A stretch of 64,000 bases of DNA, taken from Rickettsiella endosymbiont of Dermanyssus gallinae (GTDB taxonomy: Bacteria > Pseudomonadota > Gammaproteobacteria > Diplorickettsiales > Diplorickettsiaceae). Position 1 is the first letter of the stretch. Each line of letters starts with the position of its first letter. Made by a program: the position numbers and the translations under genes. The notes below the pieces were generated by a model. The model did no database searches. It was not told the origin of the DNA and saw only the letters and a program-made list of their open reading frames with translations. The stretch lies in the NCBI RefSeq assembly GCF_019285595.1, contig NZ_CP079094.1, positions 434,001 to 498,000 on the forward strand, in the 5' to 3' direction. This document shows positions 55,232 through 63,742 of this stretch, piece by piece.

Positions 55232-57250
55232 GTGGTTAAAAAAAATCCAGATCATAGTCAACAACCATTTCATAAACTTTATGAAATGGCTTGGCCTGAA
55301 TTAAGTAGTTTTTTGTTAAATGATCTACCTGTAAATGTAACTATTATTGATATAAAAGGTTATGTTGCATGGGGAAATCAGCGAATGCTAAATACACTAA
55401 GTTTGCATTCTATTGATCAGTTTGTAGGGAAACATATATCTACGTGGGATGCGTCAGGTGAAAGTAGATGGGAACATTGTAGAAAGGTTATAGAGACTGG
55501 CAAAGAAATTACTATGGAAGAATCTTTTAACGATTTTTATTACTTAGTAATAAGAAAACCTATTATACATACTGCCCAAGTTAAGGGTATTTTAGATATA
55601 TCTATAGATATTACGGAAAGGAAAAAATCAGAAAAAGATTTGAGGATTGCTAAAGAAAAGGCAGAAGTAGCAAATCGAGCCAAAACTGAATTTCTAGAAA
55701 ACATGCGGCATGACATCCGAACGCCCTTATCTGGAATTGTGGGTTGCGCTCATTTGATTCAAACACAATCAAAAAATCCAAAAAAAGTAGAAGAATATGC
55801 GACAGACCTTGTAGATTCAAGCAATGCCTTATTGGAATTCCTGAATAAAATCTTAGAAAGTATCAAGGTGGCTACGGGAGAAATTCCGCTCTTAAAGCGG
55901 CGGTTTGGCTTACATAAAATATTGGAGCAGGTCGTACACTTAAACAAACCACAAGCTGATGTAAAAAACCTTCATTTACATTTGGATTATGATGAAAATA
56001 TTCCTCCGTATTTGCTGGGCGATCCCATACGATTACAACGTATTGTACTAGAGCTGGTGACAAATTCATTAAAGTATACGGATAAAGGCGAAATTAAAGT
56101 CAGCGCACGTTTAATAGATAATAAAACGCGCTCAGGACAACTGATCATTGAATTACGTGTCAGTGATACCGGCATGGGCATTCCTAAAGATAAGCACCAT
56201 GAAATTTATACTCGCTTTACCCGTTTAACACCCTCATATCAGGGTATTTATCCAGGTACCGGTCTAGGTCTTTCAGTCGTTAAACAATTTATGGATGAAT
56301 TAGGCGGCGAGATTCAGCTGGATAGTCAACCTAATCAGGGATCAACCTTTACCTGTTTCATTCCTTTGCAAGAATCATTATCACCCGCTGTCGATGAAAG
56401 TGATACAGAAGAGACTTTAGCCTTTGCAAAAGGTGCTCACATCGTCACTAAAAAAACGACTGGGGCACAAGAAGAAATACCATTGACGACAGGAAGTCGC
56501 GTGTTAGTGGTTGAAGATCATCCTGTTGCTGCCAAAGTAGCAAAGGGTGCTCTATTAGATCTTAATTGCCAAGTTGATATCGCACCGGATGGGAAAACGG
56601 CGTTAAGCTTAGTAGAAGAAAACCATTATGATCTGATATTAATGGATATAGGTTTACCGGATAGGGATGGTTGTGATGTAACACGTCGTATTCGCTTAAA
56701 ACAATGGCAGAGTAATCCATCGGTTCCCATCGTTGGATTAACAGCGCATACCGTTGAAGAAAAAAAGAAACGTTGCCTTGAAAATGGAATGAATGCGATC
56801 TATAGCAAACCCTTAACGCCAGAGAAAGCCACAGAGATACTCAGTGCGTTTCTATCGCGTGCACAAGCCCCTGTTCTTAAAGAAACCCAGGCTAAATCTT
56901 CTGATAATTTACAATCACTGCCTCTTTTAGATAAGGAGAAGGCGTTAGAACTACTGGGTAGTGAAGAAACACTTCATGAGCTATTGGCCTTACTAGTAAG
57001 TGGTCTGACTAAAGAAATAATAGAACTAAAACAATATCATCAGGACAAAAATTGGCAGGATATAGGGAAGTTGGTTCATAAATGGAAAGGTGGGGCAAGT
57101 TATTGTGGGGCGAGTCGTTTAGAACACGTTTGTAAAGAAATGCAAACTGTACTGAGAACGAAGTCGTCTGAAGAGCTCGAAATGCTTTATCAGCAGTTAC
57201 TTCAAGTCGCAGAAGAAACTAATGAAGCAGCTAAAAAAGAAATTTCTTAG
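55232..57250 (+). CDS. Cytosolic hybrid histidine kinase (PAS-HisKA-HATPase-REC-HPt)
   Basis: The protein is 672 residues, GTG start. In order: a PAS-like sensor (about residues 25-130), HisKA with His160 in MRHDIRTPLSG, HATPase with Asn278, DTGMG (312-316) and GTGLGLS (342-348), a receiver with Asp472 (LMDIGLPD), and an HPt domain with His616 (HKWKGGASYCG). No membrane segment is seen. It resembles LetS/BarA-type kinases in layout. It could phosphorylate the solitary HPt protein at 13810 or an unseen regulator. It ends the P450-CDPS operon. Confidence 0.93.
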   Translation: MVKKNPDHSQQPFHKLYEMAWPELSSFLLNDLPVNVTIIDIKGYVAWGNQRMLNTLSLHSIDQFVGKHISTWDASGESRWEHCRKVIETGKEITMEESFNDFYYLVIRKPIIHTAQVKGILDISIDITERKKSEKDLRIAKEKAEVANRAKTEFLENMRHDIRTPLSGIVGCAHLIQTQSKNPKKVEEYATDLVDSSNALLEFLNKILESIKVATGEIPLLKRRFGLHKILEQVVHLNKPQADVKNLHLHLDYDENIPPYLLGDPIRLQRIVLELVTNSLKYTDKGEIKVSARLIDNKTRSGQLIIELRVSDTGMGIPKDKHHEIYTRFTRLTPSYQGIYPGTGLGLSVVKQFMDELGGEIQLDSQPNQGSTFTCFIPLQESLSPAVDESDTEETLAFAKGAHIVTKKTTGAQEEIPLTTGSRVLVVEDHPVAAKVAKGALLDLNCQVDIAPDGKTALSLVEENHYDLILMDIGLPDRDGCDVTRRIRLKQWQSNPSVPIVGLTAHTVEEKKKRCLENGMNAIYSKPLTPEKATEILSAFLSRAQAPVLKETQAKSSDNLQSLPLLDKEKALELLGSEETLHELLALLVSGLTKEIIELKQYHQDKNWQDIGKLVHKWKGGASYCGASRLEHVCKEMQTVLRTKSSEELEMLYQQLLQVAEETNEAAKKEIS

Positions 57251-57255
57251 GATAA

Positions 57256-57372
57256 ATGAAAAAAAATTTTCCTACCCAGGTAGAAACAGAGCGACTAATT
57301 GGTTCAATCCCTACTCTCAAAGATTTTATTAAAATTAAAATGGCGGGATTGGCCTATAGAAAAGATACATGA
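57256..57372 (+). CDS. Small frame, possible GNAT remnant
   Basis: A 38-residue frame starts at an ATG 5 bp after the kinase stop. VETERLIGSIPTLKDF loosely resembles the N-terminus of GNAT acetyltransferases (TERLxLRxxT). If so, it is a truncated remnant. There is no good ribosome-binding site. Low confidence. Confidence 0.3.
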   Translation: MKKNFPTQVETERLIGSIPTLKDFIKIKMAGLAYRKDT

Positions 57373-57563
57373 AAATTTTAATGATATTACTGAAGGAAAT
57401 TTAAGTATATTAAAAGGGGTATAGCTATTTCCCCTCGTATTAATTTTATGCAGACATAAGATATGGTCAAATTGTTTCCATTGTTATTTGATAAATAGAT
57501 TGATACTCCTTATTTAGTAGGGTCAAAAGGGGTTTTTCGTTTTGTAAACTTATTTAGAGTAAG

Positions 57564-57827
57564 CTAAACTAAGGCAGGGAGCTGGTCACTGCGTAGCGGG
57601 GATCGGCTTTCTTCCTTTGGAAGAAGGACAAGTCCGTACCCGTGAGGGTGTCCATTCTCGTTACACCTAAGTTTCTTAGTAATTAATTTAATATCTTTTT
57701 TCTCTGTTTTGCCCATAACAAGCCTTCCAATTGGAGTAGCAACAAGATCGGCAAGTTGTAGGCCGGCGATATTATCTGATTTAGAGCGTAAATTGAGTGT
57801 AGTAATGCACCGTTCAATTTTTTTTGC
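57564..57827 (-). pseudogene. 3' part of IS-interrupted DUF3800 gene
   Basis: This minus-strand piece continues the gene at 59165-59700 in frame when IS copy 2 and one TSD copy are removed. It reads AKKIERCITTLNLRSKSDNI, then AGLQLADLVATPIGRLVMGK and GHPHGYGLVLLPKE, the usual DUF3800 end, and stops at 57564. The LQLADLVA motif is typical of the family's C-terminus. Removal gives an open frame of about 263 codons. Confidence 0.85.
57820..57827. repeat. 8-bp target duplication, left of IS copy 2
   Basis: TTTTTTGC lies directly before the GAGCCTG end of the IS at 57828. It is repeated at 59165-59172. Eight-bp duplications fit the IS256 family. Confidence 0.9.
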
Positions 57828-59164
57828 GAGCCTGTAAACTAAATTGTGTAAATGCTTATTATTACCTAAGCTAATGCGCTGAAAAAAGCACTAGCGATAA
57901 AAGAGAAATAAGTAATGAAACAAGAACAAGAAATAAATATAGCTCCCGAATTAATCAGTGAATTGGCTAAATCCATAAAGAGTGAAAAAGATATATCTGC
58001 GCTGAGCAAGCAGCTATTAAAGCTCACGGTAGAACGAGCCATGGATGCAGAGCTAGAGGAGCATCTAGGCTACGAAAAGCACGCGATAGAAGGCAAGAAT
58101 ACGGGAAATAGCCGCAATGGTTATTCACCGAAGCGATTAAAGGGTGATTTTGGCGAAGTTGAGATTAACACGCCTAGGGATCGAAATAGTACGTTTGAAC
58201 CTCGACTTATACGCAAAGGACAAACGCGCTTGACGGAGTTTGATGAACAGATTTTAGCGCTGTATGCCCGAGGGATGACTACCCGTGATATAGCGGCGAC
58301 GTTCAAAGAAATGTACGGTGCGGAGGTATCGCACAGCTTGATTTCTAAAGTGACTGAAGCCGTGATGGATGAGGTGACGGTGTGGCAGAATCGCCCCTTA
58401 GAAACGGTATATCCTATCGTGTATTTAGATTGTATCGTTATTAAATGCCATCAAGATAAACGTGTGATCAATAAATCCATCTATTTGGCTTTGGGCATTA
58501 ATTGTGAAGGACAAAAGGAATTACTCGGCTTGTGGATAGCTGAAACCGAGGGTGCAAAATTTTGGCTATCTGTATTAACCGAATTAAATCATCGTGGGGT
58601 AAAGGATATTTTTATTGCTTGCGTGGATGGACTAAGCGGGTTTCCAGAGGCAATAAACGCGGTATTCCCAAAAACGAAGGTTCAGCTCTGCATTGTGCAT
58701 CTTATTCGTTATTCCTTACGCTACGTACCGCATAAGGACATGAAAGCCGTGGTAGCGGATCTTAAGCTTATTTACCGTGCTATTTCTATAGAGCAAGCCG
58801 AAGAAGCGCTTCTGATGTTCAGTGAAAAATGGGATAAAAAATATCCCGCCATTAGCCGTACCTGGCATAAAAACTGGAGTAATATGGTGACCTTATTCGA
58901 TTATCCTGACGACATACGAAAAATTATTTATACCACCAATGCCATTGAATCACTCAATAGTGTGATTAGAAAATCAATTAATAATCGTAAAATCTTTCCT
59001 AATGACCAATCGGCATTAAAAGTAGTATATTTAGCGGTACAGAAGGCATCACAAAAGTGGACGATGGCTTTACATGATTGGAGAGCCGCTATGAATCGAT
59101 TCGCTATCGAATTCGAGGGTAGGTTCTCCTGACACGGCACTTACACAAAATTGTTTACAGGCTC
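57828..59164 (+). mobile_element. IS256-family element, copy 2, intact
   Basis: The element is 1337 bp with inverted ends GAGCCTGTAAACTAAATTGT and (as reverse complement) GAGCCTGTAAACAATTTTGT. It is flanked by TTTTTTGC duplications at both sides. It carries an intact transposase and lies inside a DUF3800 gene. Position in the island suggests recent activity. Confidence 0.93.
57915..59132 (+). CDS. IS256-family (Mutator-type) transposase
   Basis: The transposase is 405 residues. Its N-terminal DNA-binding part includes ERAMDAELEEHLGYEKH. The DDE core is seen as YPIVYLDCIVIKCHQD and ACVDGLSGFPEAINAVFPKT, with CIVHLIRYSLRYVPHKD after it. The start follows GAGAAATAAGT. Compared with copy 1 it has an intact AAAA run and so an open frame. 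Confidence 0.95.
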   Translation: MKQEQEINIAPELISELAKSIKSEKDISALSKQLLKLTVERAMDAELEEHLGYEKHAIEGKNTGNSRNGYSPKRLKGDFGEVEINTPRDRNSTFEPRLIRKGQTRLTEFDEQILALYARGMTTRDIAATFKEMYGAEVSHSLISKVTEAVMDEVTVWQNRPLETVYPIVYLDCIVIKCHQDKRVINKSIYLALGINCEGQKELLGLWIAETEGAKFWLSVLTELNHRGVKDIFIACVDGLSGFPEAINAVFPKTKVQLCIVHLIRYSLRYVPHKDMKAVVADLKLIYRAISIEQAEEALLMFSEKWDKKYPAISRTWHKNWSNMVTLFDYPDDIRKIIYTTNAIESLNSVIRKSINNRKIFPNDQSALKVVYLAVQKASQKWTMALHDWRAAMNRFAIEFEGRFS

Positions 59165-59172
59165 TTTTTTGC
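59165..59172. repeat. 8-bp target duplication, right of IS copy 2
   Basis: TTTTTTGC follows the GCTC end of the IS and duplicates 57820-57827. Confidence 0.9.
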
Positions 59173-59700
59173 TGGCATATAGTTAGTTCCTAGATTTTTT
59201 AAGTTTAGCCAAGCAAGTTCCAAAGCCTCATCGAGCTTATAACCACGACGTTCGGCTATAATCAATCCACTATCAGGTTGAGTTTTAAGTTCCATACAGA
59301 ATCTTTCAACGAGAATATCTAAACTTAGAAAATCGGGATCTATAGCAGCGGTAAAACCATACTTTAATAAATGTTTATCTTTTTTTATTACACAAGCAAC
59401 AACTTTAAATTCAAGTTTTTCAATTAAAATATTGAGTTCTTCATAAAATTCTTCTCGGAAATGAGAATTACTTAATTTTTCAAATCCTTTTTTGTTTCTT
59501 GTGATATCAGCTGTGTGTAGAATGATATCCTTTCTTCCAAAGAATTTTAATTTAAAATTATCAAACTCCTTGCTTAAAACTTCATCGGCATAATTTTTAT
59601 CGAGAATAACACCTGCTAGTACAAAAACGGAATAATTATTATCTATTTTTGACAAGCTATGATCGCCTGATTCATCAAGAAACATAACCTTCATCAACAT
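59165..59700 (-). pseudogene. DUF3800 gene, 5' part, broken by IS copy 2
   Basis: The start is MLMKVMFLDESGDHSLSKID, with the LDESGD motif typical of DUF3800 proteins (a second ATG gives MKVMFLDESG). The frame runs to YMPAKK and then enters the IS end, closing after a few residues. The rest of the gene is at 57564-57827. DUF3800 proteins have an RNase H-like fold and occur with mobile elements and defence regions; function is unproven. Confidence 0.88.
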
Positions 59701-59706
59701 TTTCCT

Positions 59707-59955
59707 TCGATGAGACAGGAAAGCATTGTGAAAGCAATGCGAAGTCGAAGAGCCCGCGATAGGCGTGCGTTGACGGGCGAAGCAGGAAACGCATCACGCC
59801 GTAAAGTCATTTGTGGGAGGCACGGGCATGAACTCCGAAGGAGTGAGTGCGTGCCGGACGCAGGACGTATCGCGGCCTAATTTCAGTCGCGTCATGCGAA
59901 CGAATTTCGGGGACACCATGGCCGAAATTCTTCGGGAGCATAGCGACTCACTTGT
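59707..59955 (+). repeat. 249-bp GC-rich element, copy B
   Basis: This copy is the exact reverse complement of 61445-61693. It starts 6 bp upstream of the DUF3800 start codon. It is much richer in G+C than the region. It carries a 43-codon frame (59828-59959) with GGGAGG seven bases before its ATG (MNSEGVSACRTQDVSRPNF), ending in flanking DNA. No inverted ends of note. Family unknown. Confidence 0.85.
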
Positions 59956-60015
59956 GTAATGACCGCCACCATTAATAATCTTCTTTTTTCAATGACTTAT
60001 ATTTTAAGTGTATGC

Positions 60016-60060
60016 CTTTTAATCTATTGGTCGGTGGTTCGAATCCACCACGGCCCACCA
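60016..60060 (+). repeat. attR: duplicated tRNA-Lys 3' end
   Basis: The 45 bases CTTTTAATCTATTGGTCGGT onward to the CCA end equal 42465-42509. No 5' half of a tRNA lies in front, so this is the far junction of the island, not a second tRNA. Confidence 0.93.
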
Positions 60061-60228
60061 ACCGCCAATTGAAATGATAAAGATTTTGTCATTACTTCAC
60101 TTCGTCAAAGCTGTTTAAAAAATACTTTAAGCTTTTTTTCTTCTCGTGCAGCAGATATTTAGTTATAGTTCTAAGTATCAATTCTTTTTTCATATTTAAT
60201 CAACATACCATTACAGGAGTAACGAAAT
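60061..60228. other. Chromosomal gap after attR
   Basis: This is the sequence that would have followed tRNA-Lys before integration. AAGCTG and AAGCTTTTTTT near 60108-60140 could be the original tRNA terminator, but pairing is weak. A ribosome-binding site (CAGGAG) at 60215 serves the next gene. Nothing else is seen. Confidence 0.4.
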
Positions 60229-60858
60229 ATGAGTTCTAATTCAGTTTATTGTGGTTTTTATGCCAGTATCCATCAATATGAGGATGATGAACTGGCAGGG
60301 TGGTTTAGTAAATTAAAAGAAGAATTCTTAGGTGTAGATTTGAGAAAGGGGTTTCTTGCAGAGCTGGATACTAAGTTAAAAATTAGCTGTTGCAATATAG
60401 AAAATTATAAATCTATACGTGAGTATATGAAAAATTCTTTTGAATTATTGTCTAAAGATTTAGAAGTTGTATGTAATAAAAGGAGTGCTGGTACCTTAGA
60501 TAAAGATGATATGAGAGAGATTAAAGATAAGATTAAAAATTTTGATGTGGCATTAAGCGACATGAAAAATTTTATTAGCAAAGAGATGTATGATAGTAAA
60601 TTACAATATATTATCCTCAAATTAAAAGCTATCTTGCTTGGAATAGCCAATTGTTTCCTTGGCAGGGATTTACAATATAGTAAAATTAGAGGCGGTGAAC
60701 ATTATGTAATGATTAGCGCTGGTCCGGCAACTCACGTTACACCGGTTTATATTCTTCCTGATCGACCTAGCATATCCTTATTTTTTTCTGAACAAATTTA
60801 TAAAGAAATAGATAAAATAGGGGAAAATTTACCTCAGTGTACAACCTTAGTTAAATAG
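60229..60858 (+). CDS. Unknown protein, effector-like
   Basis: I do not recognise this 209-residue protein. CAGGAGTAACGAA gives a good ribosome-binding site. The middle is helical and Lys/Asp rich (about residues 40-130); a moderately hydrophobic stretch LKAILLGIANCFLG is at about residues 131-144; the end has HYVMISAGPATHVTPVYIL and is strand-like. It lies just outside the island. Codon use is like the AT-rich genome. Confidence 0.6.
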   Translation: MSSNSVYCGFYASIHQYEDDELAGWFSKLKEEFLGVDLRKGFLAELDTKLKISCCNIENYKSIREYMKNSFELLSKDLEVVCNKRSAGTLDKDDMREIKDKIKNFDVALSDMKNFISKEMYDSKLQYIILKLKAILLGIANCFLGRDLQYSKIRGGEHYVMISAGPATHVTPVYILPDRPSISLFFSEQIYKEIDKIGENLPQCTTLVK

Positions 60859-60982
60859 CGATATATAATTCATTTTTTAGATATTTAAATGCGTTGTAAT
60901 AAGAAAAATTGATTTTTTTTATACGTGTATATTTAATATGTTTAAAGGGATAGCTAATTCCATTATTATATAAGGGTAATTT

Positions 60983-62111
60983 ATGTCTATAGATGCACAA
61001 AATAATAAAAGTAAGTATCAGTTTGATGGTCATTATCAAGATCAATTGAAATCAGCTTTACAGAATGGATCACTTGCTTTTCGTTTGGATAGCGAAAAAA
61101 CAGTAAGCGGCGAAGAAGGAAAGTTAGCCCTCATTTTTGATAAACACTTATTGCCCGAACACTGTAAATTAGAATTAATCGCGAATGCTTTAGCTAGCCT
61201 AGAAAAACATCCTGAAAATACTCAATTATTAAACGCATTAGGGGAATATACAAAGAATAGCCGTTATGAACAGAAATGGTATTCAAAGATGGGAACGGGA
61301 ATGGGTGCAGCTGAATATAAGGCTCGCTTTAATTTGCTGGCAGTAGGTATTTTTCCTCTGGTTGCCGCTATAGCTTTTTTTTCTCTTCCTGTTGGGCTTA
61401 TTGCCGCTGCTGCGTGCCTTTTTACGGCCGCTGTCTTTAAGGCTACAAGTGAGTCGCTATGCTCCCGAAGAATTTCGGCCATGGTGTCCCCGAAATTCGT
61501 TCGCATGACGCGACTGAAATTAGGCCGCGATACGTCCTGCGTCCGGCACGCACTCACTCCTTCGGAGTTCATGCCCGTGCCTCCCACAAATGACTTTACG
61601 GCGTGATGCGTTTCCTGCTTCGCCCGTCAACGCACGCCTATCGCGGGCTCTTCGACTTCGCATTGCTTTCACAATGCTTTCCTGTCTCATCGATCGACTT
61701 TTGAATGGTTCTATAGGGCTTGGAATTGGCAGATTTCTTAAAAGTTTGGTAGGAGCTAAGCAAGAACCCTCTAATTTAAGTGAGCTTGAAGGTAAGCTTA
61801 ATGCGGGAATCAATGAAAACAGAGCATTGGATGAACCGATGGTTACTCCTAAGGTAGTACACCAAGTAAGCGGCGGGCACTCTTATGGCCAACGTCCTTT
61901 TTCTCCTTTATTTGAAGAGTTAGTGGGCGAACCGATGGTTAGTTCTACGGCGGCGCATCCAGTAAGCAAAGAGTTTGCTGGTAACACTAAAGCTTCTTCT
62001 TCGTCTGCATTTTTTGGCGAGCCGCGTGAAGCTAAAGAGGCGGCAAATAATAGGTCTGATAATTCGTTCACAAACACAAATGCTGGATATACGTTTGATA
62101 GAGGAGGATAA
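60983..62111 (+). pseudogene. Unknown membrane protein gene split by the 249-bp element
   Basis: The 5' part codes for MSIDAQNNKSKYQFDGHYQD to AAACLFTAAVFKA, with a hydrophobic segment pair near residues 119-153. The frame then enters the element at 61445 and stops at 61606. The 3' part, after the element, reads RLLNGSIGLGIGRFLKSLVG and ends in SNTNAGYTFDRGG-like sequence at 62111. Removal of 250 bp joins both parts in frame (FKA-RLLNGS). The 3' tail has repeated EPMV-type units (about 61830-61950). Function unknown. Confidence 0.8.
61445..61693 (-). repeat. 249-bp GC-rich element, copy A
   Basis: This inverted copy of 59707-59955 lies inside the gene at 60983. It begins ACAAGTGAGTCGCTATGCTC and ends CCTGTCTCATCGA. 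Its 43-codon frame would start on the minus strand at 61572. There is no clear target duplication, although TCGATCGA overlaps the right junction. It interrupts the reading frame. Confidence 0.88.
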
Positions 62112-62155
62112 GGGACTCTTTATCAAAAGCTATTTATAAATGCGTTTGTTGAATT

Positions 62156-62182
62156 AAAAAAAAGGGGCAATAGCCCCTTTTA
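62156..62182 (-). terminator. Terminator of the protease gene
   Basis: On the minus strand AAAGGGGC and GCCCCTTT pair around a TATT-like loop, followed by seven T. It lies about 30 bp after the stop at 62213. It also has some T on the plus strand and could act both ways for the pseudogene. Confidence 0.85.
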
Positions 62183-62212
62183 TCTTGATGGACCCGAACC
62201 TCATAAAACCGT

Positions 62213-63565
62213 TTAACCTTTCATCGGTGTTTCTTGTAGCACCACCATGCCTTTTAATAAGTTGAATGCTTCAAAGAGCTGATAATCATTTTTGACTAAA
62301 TCATTGCTTGCAATCGTAGTGGGCATTTCAAAAATATTTTTGGGTGATGCATTCCCATTTTGTAGATGCCCTTTTAATTCAGATTCGTGCAGATAAATTG
62401 AATCGACCGGATCTTCATCGACGGTACTGACTTTTAATTCATCTAGGGTAATATCAGGTAAAATGCCTGCCGCTTGAATAGAACGGCCAGAAGGTGTGTA
62501 ATAGAGTGCCGTTGTTAACTTCAGCGCGCTGGTTTCATCGAGTGGGATAACCGTTTGTACAGAACCTTTACCAAAACTTTTTGTTCCTAGGATTACGGCG
62601 CGCTTGTTATCTTGCAGTGCGCCGGCAACAATTTCTGCGCCTGATGCACTACCTTGGTTAATTAATACAATCATTGCTTCACGGTAAACTTGATTGTTGG
62701 GTTTAGCGATGAGTTTCATGTTAGCTTCAGGCGTTTGACCTTGTGTGTAAACAATAACGTGGTGATAGCCCATTTTATTGGGATCCAAAAATGCATTAGC
62801 AACATCGCTGGCCGATGTTAATAGACCACCTGGATTATTTCTAAGATCAAGTATTAAGCCTTTAAGGGGTGTTTTTTGTTTATGTTGTAGTTGATTGATG
62901 ATGCTATCTAAATCTTTGCGCGTGCTTTCTTGAAAGCTACTAATTCGAACATAGGCAAAATTAGGTTCTAATAGACGCCCTTTGACGCTGCGTACTCGAA
63001 TGATTTCGCGCTTTAGATCAGTGGTGAAGGGTTTATGTAATCCCTTGCGAATAAGCGTAAGGTGTATCAGTGTTCCTTTTTCCCCGCGCATTTTTTTTAC
63101 GGCTTCGCGTAAGGTTAAACCTTGAATAGGGCTATTATTAATGCGTAAAATCCAATCGCCCGATTTTATACCTGCTTTTTGTGCAGGACCATCATCAATC
63201 GGTGTGACTACGTGTAATAAACCGTCTTCCATGGCGACTTCTAAGCCTAAGCCACTAAATTCGCCCGTGGTCGCTGTTTGTAGATCCCTTAAATCATCGG
63301 CATCTAAAAAACTAGAATGTGGATCTAAACCATTGGCCATGCCTTGCATGGCATTCTGTAATAACTGATGTTCGGAAGTGGGTTGTACATATTCTGCTTT
63401 GATAACTTGTAGTTCTCGATTAAAGCGCAGTACATCTTTAGAAAGCATGTCTTCTGGCTTTGTTGGAGCGCTTTTAGTTTTTAACGGTGGGGGACTTGAA
63501 AAGGGAGTACTAAAGCCTAATAAAGCACCGCTGAGCAGAATTAATAGTATAATTTTTAGTCGCAT
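62213..63565 (-). CDS. ctpA: Carboxy-terminal processing protease (S41A)
   Basis: The product, 450 residues, has an N-terminal signal peptide (MRLKIILLILLSGALLGFST). Residues about 98-185 are a PDZ domain (TGEFSGLGLEVAM, then SGDWILRINNSPIQGLTLRE). The protease part has the Ser-Lys pair in INQGSASGAEIVAGALQDNK (about residues 308-327) and TKSFGKGSVQ (about 336-345). It acts in the periplasm on C-termini of proteins. Symbol is by family; it is shorter than E. coli Prc. Confidence 0.92.
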   Translation of the reverse strand: MRLKIILLILLSGALLGFSTPFSSPPPLKTKSAPTKPEDMLSKDVLRFNRELQVIKAEYVQPTSEHQLLQNAMQGMANGLDPHSSFLDADDLRDLQTATTGEFSGLGLEVAMEDGLLHVVTPIDDGPAQKAGIKSGDWILRINNSPIQGLTLREAVKKMRGEKGTLIHLTLIRKGLHKPFTTDLKREIIRVRSVKGRLLEPNFAYVRISSFQESTRKDLDSIINQLQHKQKTPLKGLILDLRNNPGGLLTSASDVANAFLDPNKMGYHHVIVYTQGQTPEANMKLIAKPNNQVYREAMIVLINQGSASGAEIVAGALQDNKRAVILGTKSFGKGSVQTVIPLDETSALKLTTALYYTPSGRSIQAAGILPDITLDELKVSTVDEDPVDSIYLHESELKGHLQNGNASPKNIFEMPTTIASNDLVKNDYQLFEAFNLLKGMVVLQETPMKG

Positions 63566-63742
63566 AACGAGCTATTTCCTTACTCATACAGACTTTTCTG
63601 TTAATAAAGTATGTATAAGCCCTATTTTTGAGGCGCATGGCTGTTTTTTTGCGCACTTTTTACGCGATTTTTTTTAGGGTATCTATTTATAGTCTAATCC
63701 ACTTTAGTGATTTTGCGAGTTTGTCACGGAAAAATAGATTCT

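Larger units (their letters stand above)
42465..60060. mobile_element. Genomic island integrated in tRNA-Lys
   Basis: The island runs between the two 45-bp att copies and is about 17.6 kb. It holds an integrase and excisionase-like gene at the tRNA end, an HTH regulator, two IS256 copies, an Hsp20-like gene, two very large unknown genes, a P450-CDPS-kinase operon, and an IS-broken DUF3800 gene. It has no conjugation or phage structural genes, so it is likely non-conjugative or mobilised by others. Several genes are decayed. Confidence 0.9.

Noticed and set aside
45918-57827. Composite transposon formed by the two IS256 copies
   Set aside because: Only copy 2 has a target duplication, copy 1 is frameshifted, and the outer flanks do not match, so joint transposition is not supported.
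45918-57827. Past inversion by recombination between the two IS copies
   Set aside because: Copy 2 keeps identical duplications on both sides, which an inversion would have separated.
60016-60060. A second tRNA-Lys gene
   Set aside because: Only the 3' half is present; the acceptor 5' strand and D arm are missing.
61264-61813. Minus-strand frames of about 100 codons across the 249-bp element
   Set aside because: They mix element sequence with antisense of the host gene and lack independent support; only the 43-codon frame was noted.
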